A stretch of 64,000 bases of DNA. Origin: an uncultured Acetobacterium sp. GTDB lineage: Bacteria; Bacillota; Clostridia; Eubacteriales; Eubacteriaceae. The stretch is from the NCBI RefSeq assembly GCF_963664135.1, contig NZ_OY760905.1, positions 1 through 64,000 of the forward strand, written 5' to 3'. Position numbers and translations under genes: made by a program. The notes beneath the pieces are model-generated. The model ran no database searches, was not told the origin of the DNA, and saw only the letters and a list, made by a program, of their open reading frames with translations. Below, one piece after another: positions 18,721-27,639 of this stretch; within the stretch, counting starts at the first letter, position 1; each line of letters begins with the position of its first letter.

Positions 18721-19407
18721 GTGTTAAATAAGTCTATGAGTGATTGTCCAGTAGTAACCAAAGAATTAAAAGAAGAACAATTAACTGAATCTTTTTTCGA
18801 AAGAGAGAAAGGGATTCTCATTGTCATTTCAGGACCATCCTGTGCCGGCAAAGGGAGTGTTTGTAAGATTATCTGCCAAAAGAATCCAGATCTGCGGCTG
18901 TCAATTTCTGAAACAACACGTCAGCCAAGAAACAATGAGAAACATGGTCGAGAATATTTTTATATTGCTAAGGAAAGCTTTGAAGAAAGAATCAAACAAG
19001 GACAATACCTGGAATATGCGACAGTCTATGAAAACTATTATGGAACACCAAAAGATTATGTGGAAAATTTATTGAATTCAGGATTTGATGTCATTTTAGA
19101 GATTGATATCCAAGGGGCAGCAAAGGTTCGGGTCAACTATAAAGAAGGCATTTATATTTTCATTGTTCCGCCATCGATGCAGGAATTGCGACGGCGGATC
19201 GAAGAACGGGGAACTGAGAGCAAAGAACAAATGGAAATGCGTTTGAATTGCGCCTATGAAGAAATGAAAAATGCTGATGATTACAGCTATATTGTCATCA
19301 ATGATGATCTTGAAGATGCCGCACAAAGAGTGCAGAGTATTATAACGGCAGAAAAATGCCGAACGGAACGACTTAAAAATAAAATTGAAGATATACTTGG
19401 GAGGTAA
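18721..19407 (+). CDS. gmk: Guanylate kinase
   Basis: A 228-aa enzyme that phosphorylates GMP to GDP with ATP. P-loop GPSCAGKGS (about 39-47; a Cys where Gly is usual), GMP-binding STRQPR-like ETTRQPRNNEKHGREYFYI, EYATVYENYYGTP, and DIQGAAKVR. The GTG start at 18721 gives an N-terminal extension of about 30 residues beyond the usual start near KGILIVISGP; internal ATG 18736 would shorten it by five. Followed closely by rpoZ. Confidence 0.93.
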   Translation: MLNKSMSDCPVVTKELKEEQLTESFFEREKGILIVISGPSCAGKGSVCKIICQKNPDLRLSISETTRQPRNNEKHGREYFYIAKESFEERIKQGQYLEYATVYENYYGTPKDYVENLLNSGFDVILEIDIQGAAKVRVNYKEGIYIFIVPPSMQELRRRIEERGTESKEQMEMRLNCAYEEMKNADDYSYIVINDDLEDAAQRVQSIITAEKCRTERLKNKIEDILGR

Positions 19408-19410
19408 CGA

Positions 19411-19701
19411 ATGCGATATCCTGCATTAAATGATTTAATTAAATTGGCGGACAATAAATATTCACTGGTATTGGCAACAGCAAAGCGAGCCAGAGAAATA
19501 GTCGACGGTGATGAGCCGCTGGTTAAAATAAAAATAGATAACCCGGTTACCATCGCAACGAATGAGATCTCAGAAGAAATGATTCATTGCGTCCATCGAG
19601 TTCACACCCCAGAAGCTGAACTACTTGAAGAGACTAATGAAACGGAAGTACTGCTCTTTGACGCCGAAGAAAATAAAGATGCGTCAATTGTGATGGAATA
19701 G
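19411..19701 (+). CDS. rpoZ: RNA polymerase omega subunit
   Basis: 96 aa with the omega signature MRYPALNDLIKLADNKYSLVLATAKRAREIVDG and KIDNPVTIATNEISEEMI. Omega assists assembly and stability of RNA polymerase. It has a GGGAGG site and lies 3 bp after gmk. The acidic C-terminal tail (about 65-96) is longer than the core fold. coaBC, which commonly follows rpoZ, is absent; priA follows directly. Confidence 0.93.
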   Translation: MRYPALNDLIKLADNKYSLVLATAKRAREIVDGDEPLVKIKIDNPVTIATNEISEEMIHCVHRVHTPEAELLEETNETEVLLFDAEENKDASIVME

Positions 19702-19714
19702 GACCCAGACGATT

Positions 19715-22111
19715 GTGAAAATTGCCGAAGTTTTTTTAAACCAAAAGAACAAGCGTATTGATCATGCTTACGATTATCGCATTCCACAACAATTGGAATC
19801 GGTTCTAAAAGTTGGGATGCGTGTGGTTGTTTTATTTGGAAACGGAAATCGGCGGGTGGAAGGTTTTGTTGTATTTATTAAGGAAGCAACTGATTATTCA
19901 GGCAGAATTAAAGAAATTATTGAGAATATTGATAGTCAGCCCGTTTTAAATAAAGAACAAATAGAATTGTGTCTTTGGATGAAGACCTTCTATTGTTCTT
20001 TATTTTATGAAGCCCTCTCTTATTTTACGATGGCTGTTAAAATCAGTCAGGAAATTCATTATTATTATAGAAAAGACAATCTTGAGCTCGATCTAAAGGA
20101 GCACTGGTTTATTGAACATTATTATAATGGGAAAAATGAAGCGCTCACACTGAATAAAGTCAAGTTGGAAGATCGAGCCACTTTAAATGGTCTGATTGAA
20201 AAGAAAGTCGTCGATACCGAGAAAAGCTGGAAAACTTCAATTGTGTCCAGTGAGGGCAATAATTCGACGGCGACACTATACCAGTTAACTGAGATCGGGC
20301 GAGAAGCAATCACGCTTGATAAAAAAATTGGAAAAAATCAGCGGATGCTCCTAGATTATTTATTACTCAAGGATATGTCGGCTGGGGAACTGAAAATGCT
20401 CTCGACCCAATTTGAAAAAAGTCTAAACCCGCTGATCGAGAAAAACTATGTGTGTCAATACCTGCCAAGATTACCAAGTCAAACAGCTGATTATTTGCCA
20501 GCAACACAAAAAAGTGAGCAGACAGTCGTTTTAACAGAAAAGGAACAGTTTTATTTTAAACAATATCTGAAATCAATCAGAAAAAGAACCGGCGTATTTT
20601 TTCATGTTTTTGACGGAGCCAGCAAGTATCGACTGTTTTTTAAAGCGATCGAAGATCAATTACAATCGGGTAAATCATCGGTTATTATTTTTCCTGAAGT
20701 TAATATGACCTTCCAGAGAATGGAAATGTTTTATAAGTACTTTGGTGACCGGGTTGGTGTTTTTCATGGCCGCTTAACGCCAAAACAACGAGCTGATTTA
20801 TATAGCAAGGTTAAAAACGGAGCGGTTCAGGTCGTAATTGGCGTGCGATCAGCTTTGTTTTTACCATTTAAAAACCTTGGTCTGATTATTATTGATGATG
20901 AACATGATGCATCACATATAACCATTTCAACCCCAAAGTTTCACATTACCGATATCGCAAAAAAGGCCAGTGAAATTATGGGGGCAGCCTATATCTTGGC
21001 AGATACAATGCCAAGGATTGCAACCTGGCATCAAATTCAAAAAAAAGAAATGGATAGCATCCAAATTGGGGAACCTCAAATTCAGCGCAATACAATTCAA
21101 ATTGTTGATATGCAAAAGGAAATGCATCAGGGCAATATGGGCATTTTGAGTCGTGAATTACTTAAACAAATGCGCGATTCGTTAAATCATAACCGGATCA
21201 ACGTGTTGTTTATAAATAATAAAGGTTACGCAAACAGTGTTTTTTGCCGAAACTGTGGTCATCTTGAAAAATGCCCAAACTGCGGTGTTTCTTTGAAGTA
21301 CTTTAATCATGATCAGGCACTTCATTGCCATTATTGTGGTTATAAAAAACCGGTTCCGCGTCAATGTTCGGTTTGTGGTAGTGATAAAATCAGACATATG
21401 GGTTTTGGTATTGAACAGTTGGAAGAATATATCAGAAAAGCTTTTCCAGGCAAACGCGTAGCAATCGTCCAGGGAAATATGAACCGAACTGAAATAAAAA
21501 GAATAAATAAGGCGCTATCACATGGTGAGATTGATATTTTAATAGGAACACAGGTTATTGTTAAACATTTTAATTTAGTAAATGTCGGGGTAGCAGCAGC
21601 AGTTCTGATCGATCGAGATCTGAATCAGGGAAATTATCAGGCGGCTGAAATTGTTTATCAGACCTATCGTCGTTTTTTTGAAAAGGCCATGGATGCACAA
21701 ACAATCGGACTGATTCAGACCCACGAGCCAGATAATGAAACGATTTATTCGATCAAAAATGAAAGTTATCAGGAATTTTATCGTGGCGAAATAAGATATC
21801 GGGAGCTGATGAAATATCCGCCAGTTGTTAATATGATCAGCTTTGGTGTTTTTCAGCCACATGATAAGGATGCCGAAAATGACGCGTTTCGACTCTATGT
21901 TGCTTTGAAAAGTGAATTGAAACAAACCGGCCAATCATATGAAATTTACAAACCGGTCCGAATCGGGGTTGTTAAAGGCGGTAATATTACCTATCAAATC
22001 GTGCTGAAACTTTCAGAACCAAATGTATTTCAAAATCTAATGCCTAAGATAATCAAACTTGGTATTATTGAAGGGCTGAAATCAAAAGTATCCATACAAA
22101 TCAATTTATAA
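19715..22111 (+). CDS. priA: PriA-like primosomal protein with eroded helicase motifs
   Basis: A 798-aa protein aligned by eye with PriA: 3'-DNA-binding domain (about 1-100), winged helix, helicase lobes, and an intact eight-cysteine zinc site (CRNCGHLEKCPNC, CHYCG, CSVCG; about 511-555). PriA restarts replication forks by loading the replicative helicase. The ATPase motifs are unusual: the Walker A region reads DGASKY (residues 300-305) where GSGKT is normal; DEXH is DDEH (394-397); and where motif VI should carry GRAGR the sequence reads YQTYRRFFEKAMD (from 648). It therefore may lack helicase activity while keeping DNA/primosome binding. The start is GTG at 19715, without a strong site. 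Gene position (rpoZ-priA-def) is the canonical one. Confidence 0.85.
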   Translation: MKIAEVFLNQKNKRIDHAYDYRIPQQLESVLKVGMRVVVLFGNGNRRVEGFVVFIKEATDYSGRIKEIIENIDSQPVLNKEQIELCLWMKTFYCSLFYEALSYFTMAVKISQEIHYYYRKDNLELDLKEHWFIEHYYNGKNEALTLNKVKLEDRATLNGLIEKKVVDTEKSWKTSIVSSEGNNSTATLYQLTEIGREAITLDKKIGKNQRMLLDYLLLKDMSAGELKMLSTQFEKSLNPLIEKNYVCQYLPRLPSQTADYLPATQKSEQTVVLTEKEQFYFKQYLKSIRKRTGVFFHVFDGASKYRLFFKAIEDQLQSGKSSVIIFPEVNMTFQRMEMFYKYFGDRVGVFHGRLTPKQRADLYSKVKNGAVQVVIGVRSALFLPFKNLGLIIIDDEHDASHITISTPKFHITDIAKKASEIMGAAYILADTMPRIATWHQIQKKEMDSIQIGEPQIQRNTIQIVDMQKEMHQGNMGILSRELLKQMRDSLNHNRINVLFINNKGYANSVFCRNCGHLEKCPNCGVSLKYFNHDQALHCHYCGYKKPVPRQCSVCGSDKIRHMGFGIEQLEEYIRKAFPGKRVAIVQGNMNRTEIKRINKALSHGEIDILIGTQVIVKHFNLVNVGVAAAVLIDRDLNQGNYQAAEIVYQTYRRFFEKAMDAQTIGLIQTHEPDNETIYSIKNESYQEFYRGEIRYRELMKYPPVVNMISFGVFQPHDKDAENDAFRLYVALKSELKQTGQSYEIYKPVRIGVVKGGNITYQIVLKLSEPNVFQNLMPKIIKLGIIEGLKSKVSIQINL

Positions 22112-22220
22112 AATTTTGTACAAACGCAGCATTAATAATAGTGGTAATTACGAAACAGAACATAAAACCAGGAGCACTCGCGTGACTCGCTTGGTAGTAA
22201 TAACAAAACAGGAGGAGCAG

Positions 22221-22661
22221 ATGGCAATCAGACAAATAAGGATCGATGATGACCCAATTCTTAGAAAGAAATCGCGGGTCATCGAAGAAATTGATGAAAA
22301 AATTGTAACGTTAAATAATGATATGGTTGAAACAATGAAAAAAGCAGAGGGGGTTGGTTTGGCTGCGCCCCAGGTTGGTATTTTAAAAAGGTTGTTTGTT
22401 GTTGATGTGGGTGATGGACCGATGACCTTTATCAATCCAACGATTATTTCAACGGAAGGCGAAGAAGTTGATGAGGAAGCTTGTCTCAGCCTTCCAGAAC
22501 GCTCAGGAATGGTTAAACGACCAGAATCCCTAGTGGTTGAAGCTACCGATCTGGATGGCACGCTTTTTCAACTTTTCTGTTCAGATTTACTGGCCAGAGC
22601 CGTTTGTCATGAATTGGATCACCTGGATGGAATTCTATTTATTGATCGCGTTGAAAAATGA
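22221..22661 (+). CDS. def: Peptide deformylase
   Basis: A 146-aa metalloenzyme that removes the formyl group from nascent proteins. All three motifs are present: GVGLAAPQVG, EACLSLP (the usual EGCLS, with Ala for Gly) and HELDHLDG, giving Cys and two His metal ligands and the catalytic Glu. The start at 22221 follows AGGAGGAG; upstream in-frame codons from 22116 are not typical of the family. It overlaps fmt by four bases (ATGA). Confidence 0.96.
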   Translation: MAIRQIRIDDDPILRKKSRVIEEIDEKIVTLNNDMVETMKKAEGVGLAAPQVGILKRLFVVDVGDGPMTFINPTIISTEGEEVDEEACLSLPERSGMVKRPESLVVEATDLDGTLFQLFCSDLLARAVCHELDHLDGILFIDRVEK

Positions 22662-23599
22662 AAACAATGAAAGTGATCTTCATGGGAACCACCGACTTTG
22701 GGGTTCCGGCGCTGGAAAAATTGGTATCAGAAAACTATCAGGTTGTCGCTGTCGTTTGTCAGCCGGATCGGCCGAATAAAAGAGGTAACAAGATTGAAAT
22801 TCTGCCTTTAAAGGCGAAAGCGTTAGCATTAGGTATTACTGTTTTACAACCTGAAAAAGTGAAAGATCCCGAATTTGTTGAACAATTAAGAAGTTATGAA
22901 GCCGATATTTTTATCGTCGCCGCATATGGTCAGATGCTTTCAAGAGAAATTTTAGAGATGCCAACCTATGGGGCATTAAATATTCATGGTTCGCTGTTGC
23001 CAGAATACCGTGGCGCGGCACCGATTCAACGCGCGATCATTGATGGTAAAACTAAAACCGGGATAACGATTATGCAAATGAGCGAAGGGATGGATACCGG
23101 TGAGATGCTTTCTAAAGCAGAATGTTCGATTACTGACACAACGACGTTTGCAAGTCTCTACCAAGAATTAGCTGTTCTGGGAGGAGCTTTATTAGTCACC
23201 ACATTGAGCGGTTTATTAAATGATAAAATCAAACCAGTCATTCAAGATGAAGCTCTGGCGACCTATGCAGAAAAAATACTCAAGAACACTGGGCACATTG
23301 ATTGGACAAAAAACAGTCGGGAAATATTAGCGCTCATGAATGGAACGGATCCAACGCCAGGAGCATATATGATCTATCAGGAAGATAAAATTAAATGTTT
23401 TTTACCAGAGGTTGTTCTGTGGACCGGTAATGAAGAGCCAGGAACGTTGCTGGTCGCCAGCGACCGTGAGGGACTGCTTGTAAAAACTAATGATAGTGCA
23501 ATTAAAATTGGGGAAATACAAATTCCCGGGAAAAAAAGAATGGAAACAACCATTGTTTTGCGCGGTAAAAAAATGGAAATCGGAACAATTTTAAACTAG
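22658..23599 (+). CDS. fmt: Methionyl-tRNA formyltransferase
   Basis: A 313-aa enzyme that formylates initiator Met-tRNA using 10-formyl-THF. Rossmann-type formyltransferase domain (about 1-205) with VIFMGTTDFGVPAL, the catalytic Asn/His/Asp region ALNIHGSLLPEYRGAAPIQRAI and MQMSEGMDTGEML, then the C-terminal OB-like tRNA-binding domain. It overlaps def; ATG 22667 (MKVIFMGT) is an alternative start. Pairing with def is universal. Confidence 0.96.
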   Translation: MKTMKVIFMGTTDFGVPALEKLVSENYQVVAVVCQPDRPNKRGNKIEILPLKAKALALGITVLQPEKVKDPEFVEQLRSYEADIFIVAAYGQMLSREILEMPTYGALNIHGSLLPEYRGAAPIQRAIIDGKTKTGITIMQMSEGMDTGEMLSKAECSITDTTTFASLYQELAVLGGALLVTTLSGLLNDKIKPVIQDEALATYAEKILKNTGHIDWTKNSREILALMNGTDPTPGAYMIYQEDKIKCFLPEVVLWTGNEEPGTLLVASDREGLLVKTNDSAIKIGEIQIPGKKRMETTIVLRGKKMEIGTILN

Positions 23600-23663
23600 T
23601 CTAAGCAGTTCTTTAGGATGCTATGATAGAATTAATTCAGTTACGATATAAGGAGGAATAGCT

Positions 23664-24362
23664 ATGTTTTTTGTACCTTTTGATATGACTTTTTTGCTAC
23701 TCATTCCAGGTGTAATATTTGCAGCCTATGCCCAACATCAGGTGAGCAGTGCTTATAAAGCATATAGTAAAGTCGCCACCAAAAATGGTATGACTGGTGC
23801 TGATGCTGCCCAGAGATTATTAAATGCCAATGGTTTAAATACCATCGCCATTGAAAATGTCGCAGGAAATTTAACCGATCACTATGATCCCAGACATAAA
23901 GTTATGCGATTATCATCCGGTGTTGGTCAGCAAGCCAGTGTCGCCGCAGTTGGGATTGCTGCTCATGAAACAGGACACGCCATTCAGGATGCCGAAGGAT
24001 ATTGGCCACTGCGATTCAGAAGCTTTATTGTGCCAATTACAGGATTTGCCTCGAATCTGGCCTGGCCTATTTTTATTTTGGGTTTTTTCTTTGCTCAATC
24101 ATCCTGGGGAGTGATGTTTATGGATTTGGGGATCATCTTGTTTTCGCTCGCATTGCTATTCAGCGTGATCACCTTGCCAGTAGAATTTAATGCCAGTAAA
24201 CGAGCCATTGCTGCTCTGGTTGACAATAATCTGATCCAGCCAGGAGAAGAAGTCGGGGTTAAAAAAGTTTTAAAAGCAGCAGCACTTACCTATGTGGCGG
24301 CTGCCCTGATGTCATTGTTAACACTGCTTCGTCTTGTTATTTTGAGAGGTTCAAGAGACTGA
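23664..24362 (+). CDS. yugP: Membrane zinc metallopeptidase (YugP family)
   Basis: A 232-aa membrane protein with an N-terminal helix (FLLLIPGVIFAAYAQ), the zinc-protease motif HETGH (AVGIAAHETGHAIQDAEGY, about 96-114), and three further hydrophobic segments (about 125-143, 150-175, 208-226). The YugP family is predicted to be membrane-bound zinc proteases with unknown substrate. AAGGAGG site; its stop overlaps the rsmB start (TGATG). Confidence 0.9.
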   Translation: MFFVPFDMTFLLLIPGVIFAAYAQHQVSSAYKAYSKVATKNGMTGADAAQRLLNANGLNTIAIENVAGNLTDHYDPRHKVMRLSSGVGQQASVAAVGIAAHETGHAIQDAEGYWPLRFRSFIVPITGFASNLAWPIFILGFFFAQSSWGVMFMDLGIILFSLALLFSVITLPVEFNASKRAIAALVDNNLIQPGEEVGVKKVLKAAALTYVAAALMSLLTLLRLVILRGSRD

Positions 24363-25684
24363 TGAATATTCGCAAACAAGCTTTAGAAACGCTCTTGAAA
24401 ATCAATTATGACGGTGCCTATTCAAATCTCGAGATTAAACGGGTGCTTAGTAACCATCCCCTGAAAGATGAAGACCGCCGTCTTTATTTAAACATTGTTT
24501 ATGGGTGTTTGCAAAACCAGATGTATCTGGATTACATTATCAAACAGCAAAGCAGCCGGCCGGTGAATAAACTCCACAAAGAGGTTAGTGAAATACTAAG
24601 AATCGCCATCTATCAAATTTACTTTTTGGATAAGATCCCCAACTATGCCATTGTTAACGAATCGGTCAATTTAGCCGCTGAAATACAACCTCAAGCTAAA
24701 GGGTTTATTAATGGGGTGCTGAGAAATATTATGCGAAAAATTGAAAAAGATGGTAAAGAATTTAAATTCGAAAACTGGGATAATGAAAAAGAAGCTTTGT
24801 CTATCCGATATTCGGTGCCACTATGGATTGTTCATAAATATTACGAAATATATGGCGTCGAAAAAGCGGAGACCATTATTCCCATGCTTAATGAAAAACC
24901 GCCCTTTACCATCCGCTGTAATACGCTAAAAACGTCTCGGGATCAATTGATTCTGGATTTGAAAGCTTTTGGGGTAGAAGCACTTCCTGGCACACTGTCA
25001 CCAAGTGCGATACATCTTACAAACCTGGGTGTATTTGAAAACAACATTGAAAATTCACATTTGTATCGTGAAGGTCATTTTATGATGCAGGATCAGGCTG
25101 CCATGCTCACTGTTGAGCGACTTAATCCTCAGCCGGGTCATCAAGTATTGGACATGTGTGCGGCACCAGGCGGAAAAACCACCTATCTGAGCCAGCTGAT
25201 GAATAATGAAGGCCAGATAATCGGACGAGATGTCTTTGCTAGTCGGTTAAATCTCGTAAAACAGAGCATGAAACGGCTGGATTGTACAAATATCGAGCTC
25301 GAAGATCAGAATGGCTGCGTTTTTTTGAAAGCAGATGAAATGCGTTATGATAAAATATTGCTGGATGCCCCCTGTACCGGCCTCGGGGTAATCAGACGAA
25401 AACCGGAAATAAAGTACCACAGTACCAAAGAAGGTCGAAAAGAATTGGTCAAGATTCAGGCGAATCTGCTTGAAAACGCAGTCCGATATTTAAAACCCGG
25501 TGGCGAACTGCTTTATTCAACATGTACCATTAATAAAGATGAAAATGAAAATCAGATAAACAAGATATTAAACAAGTATCCTGATATGAAGATCGTACCA
25601 GATAAAAACAGTGAGGCCTATACCTATACCAGCCCGTTAATGGATGGATGCGACAGCTTTTTTATGTGCTTGTTGAAGAAATAA
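24362..25684 (+). CDS. rsmB: 16S rRNA m5C967 methyltransferase
   Basis: A 440-aa RsmB/Sun: N-terminal NusB-like RNA-binding domain (about 1-140) and SAM-dependent methyltransferase (about 150-440) with VLDMCAAPGGKTTYLSQLM, the DAPCTGLGVIRRKPEIK motif holding the PC catalytic Cys, and LLYSTCTINKDENENQ with the second Cys. Methylates C967 of 16S rRNA (E. coli numbering). Confidence 0.95.
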   Translation: MNIRKQALETLLKINYDGAYSNLEIKRVLSNHPLKDEDRRLYLNIVYGCLQNQMYLDYIIKQQSSRPVNKLHKEVSEILRIAIYQIYFLDKIPNYAIVNESVNLAAEIQPQAKGFINGVLRNIMRKIEKDGKEFKFENWDNEKEALSIRYSVPLWIVHKYYEIYGVEKAETIIPMLNEKPPFTIRCNTLKTSRDQLILDLKAFGVEALPGTLSPSAIHLTNLGVFENNIENSHLYREGHFMMQDQAAMLTVERLNPQPGHQVLDMCAAPGGKTTYLSQLMNNEGQIIGRDVFASRLNLVKQSMKRLDCTNIELEDQNGCVFLKADEMRYDKILLDAPCTGLGVIRRKPEIKYHSTKEGRKELVKIQANLLENAVRYLKPGGELLYSTCTINKDENENQINKILNKYPDMKIVPDKNSEAYTYTSPLMDGCDSFFMCLLKK

Positions 25685-25703
25685 ATCTAAATATACTATT
25701 TTA

Positions 25704-25739
25704 GAAAGTCATCTTTGAAGTTATCCAAAGATGACTTTC
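25704..25739 (+). terminator. Hairpin after rsmB, possible terminator
   Basis: A 14-bp stem (25704-25717 with 25726-25739) with an 8-nt loop; it lacks a strong T-run. Confidence 0.5.
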
Positions 25740-25772
25740 CAAATCAAACAAAGAAAAAGAATTTTGAAAAAA

Positions 25773-25801
25773 TTGAATTCAATCAAATTTTTTGATATAA
25801 T
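25773..25801 (+). promoter_or_regulatory. Promoter upstream of rlmN
   Basis: TTGAAT (25773-25778), 17-bp spacer, TATAAT (25796-25801), 63 bp before rlmN. Confidence 0.65.
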
Positions 25802-25864
25802 ATAACAATCTATGTAAAGCATCCCGTTGAGTGTAATGCTTCTCTGATAGTTTAGGAGTAAAAC

Positions 25865-26896
25865 ATGAAGGAAAATATTTTTGGCAAAGACATAAATGAA
25901 TGTGAAACGCTCATGGCTGACATTGGTGAAGCGAAGTATCGCGGTCGTCAGTTATACCAATGGTTGTATGAGAAGAGATGTGCAGATTTCAAAGAAATGA
26001 CCAATTTTTCCAGTCAGTTAAGAGAAAGGTTGATGAATAATTTTGAATTAACGCACGGTAGAATTGAAGAGGTCCAAAAAGACCAGTACGATGGTACGAA
26101 GAAATATTTGATTGAGCTTTATGATGGTCAGTACATTGAAGCTGTGTTAATGCACTATGATCATGGTGCTTCTTTATGTGTGTCAACACAGGTTGGATGT
26201 AATATGGGGTGCAAATTCTGTGCCTCCACAAGAGGCGGCAAAATAAGAGATTTAAGCGCCGCTGAAATTTTAGATCAAATATATTTAGCAGAAAAAGAAG
26301 AAAAACTACGCATTTCAAATATTGTGATCATGGGTATTGGTGAACCACTGGAAAACTATCACGAAGTAATTAAATTTATTCGAATCGCCAATACCGGTTT
26401 TGGAATCGGACAGCGAAAAATAAGTCTTTCCACATGTGGCATTATTCCGGGAATTGAAGCGTTAGCAGATGAAAATCTGCAGATAAACCTTGCGATTTCG
26501 TTGCATTCGGCCTTTGCCGATCGCCGTAGATTGTTAATGCCCATTGCCAAGCAATACGATCTGGAACCATTGATGGAATCATGCAAAGCTTATTTTAATA
26601 AGACTGGCCGGCGCATTACCTACGAATACGCATTGATCGAAGGCTACAATGATCGGGATGAAGATATTGCCGGATTAATAAAACTTTTAAAAGGAAGTCA
26701 AAACCATTTAAATCTGATTGGTTTAAATGAGGTTCAGGAAACTGACTACAAAGAAAGTAGCCGATTGGGTTATTTTCTGGCCGAACTGGAAAAACAGGGA
26801 ATAAATGTTACGTTGAGACGTAAAATGGGGAGAGAAATTGATGCCGCATGTGGTCAGCTTCGAAAAAAAAGATATGAGGATAAGGTGAGTGTATGA
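25865..26896 (+). CDS. rlmN: Dual-specificity 23S rRNA/tRNA adenosine C2 methyltransferase
   Basis: A 343-aa radical-SAM methyltransferase that makes m2A2503 in 23S rRNA and m2A37 in some tRNAs. The N-terminal HhH-like domain is followed by the radical-SAM cysteines CNMGCKFCAS (about 112-121), GIGEPLENY and SLSTCGI; the C-terminal catalytic Cys is in REIDAACGQLR. TTTAGGAGT site. ATGA overlap with the phosphatase gene suggests coupling. Confidence 0.96.
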   Translation: MKENIFGKDINECETLMADIGEAKYRGRQLYQWLYEKRCADFKEMTNFSSQLRERLMNNFELTHGRIEEVQKDQYDGTKKYLIELYDGQYIEAVLMHYDHGASLCVSTQVGCNMGCKFCASTRGGKIRDLSAAEILDQIYLAEKEEKLRISNIVIMGIGEPLENYHEVIKFIRIANTGFGIGQRKISLSTCGIIPGIEALADENLQINLAISLHSAFADRRRLLMPIAKQYDLEPLMESCKAYFNKTGRRITYEYALIEGYNDRDEDIAGLIKLLKGSQNHLNLIGLNEVQETDYKESSRLGYFLAELEKQGINVTLRRKMGREIDAACGQLRKKRYEDKVSV

Positions 26897-27639
26897 AATG
26901 TGCCTATGGATCCAATGTTGGATCACTAAGAAAGGTAAATCAAGATGCCTACTTGGCAGCAACCATAAAAAACGTTGATCGTATTTCTTATGTTTTTGCA
27001 GTGGCAGATGGTTTGGGAGGCCACCGGAGTGGGGAAATAGCAAGCAAAACTGCAGTGGATTTTATTAAAAATAACCTATCTGGAATTCGCAACTATTTTG
27101 ATCCCGAAGAAATGATGTCCTTTGTGAAATCGATCAATTTGGAGCTGAAAAAAATCGGTGACGATGAGCCTGCACGTTTGGGCATGGCAACCACCTTAAC
27201 CATGTGTATTGTTGACGGGAACTATTTATGTATTTGTCATGTTGGCGACAGCCGCACCTATTGCATCACAAGTGATGAGATTATCCGCCTGACAAAAGAT
27301 CATTCACTGGTTCAGATCTTAGTCGACGAAGGAAAAATAACTCAGGAAGAGGCGGAAATACATCCGCAAAAGAATGTGATTACCCGGGCTCTGGGAACTG
27401 ATAATTCAGTAAATGTGGATTTTTATCGCTATGAAATAAATCCCGACGCGGTCTATTTGATCTGTTCGGATGGTCTTTTTAATATGGTTTGCGACCAGGA
27501 TATGAAGACAATAATAATGGAAAATAGCCTGGAAGATGCAGCCAAAAAACTCATCGACCTGGCCAACATAAACGGAGGCAAAGACAATATCACTGTCGTG
27601 CTATTCAAACCTTTGGAAGGAGTGCCAGATGCTCAGTAG
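26893..27639 (+). CDS. prpC: PP2C-type Ser/Thr protein phosphatase
   Basis: A 248-aa PPM/PP2C phosphatase, cytosolic, expected to reverse PrkC phosphorylation. Motifs for the metal-binding aspartates: VNQDAYLAA, ADGLGGHRSGEIAS, HVGDSRTYCI, LICSDGLFNMV, GGKDNITVVLF. It overlaps rlmN by four bases and prkC by 11 bases, the classic phosphatase-kinase pair. Confidence 0.95.
   Translation: MKCAYGSNVGSLRKVNQDAYLAATIKNVDRISYVFAVADGLGGHRSGEIASKTAVDFIKNNLSGIRNYFDPEEMMSFVKSINLELKKIGDDEPARLGMATTLTMCIVDGNYLCICHVGDSRTYCITSDEIIRLTKDHSLVQILVDEGKITQEEAEIHPQKNVITRALGTDNSVNVDFYRYEINPDAVYLICSDGLFNMVCDQDMKTIIMENSLEDAAKKLIDLANINGGKDNITVVLFKPLEGVPDAQ

Noticed and set aside
22116-22220. 35-residue N-terminal extension of peptide deformylase
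   Set aside because: AGGAGGAG site directly before ATG 22221 and family length support the later start.
22148-22561. 137-aa minus-strand frame opposite def
   Set aside because: Shadow of def, which has all three family motifs.
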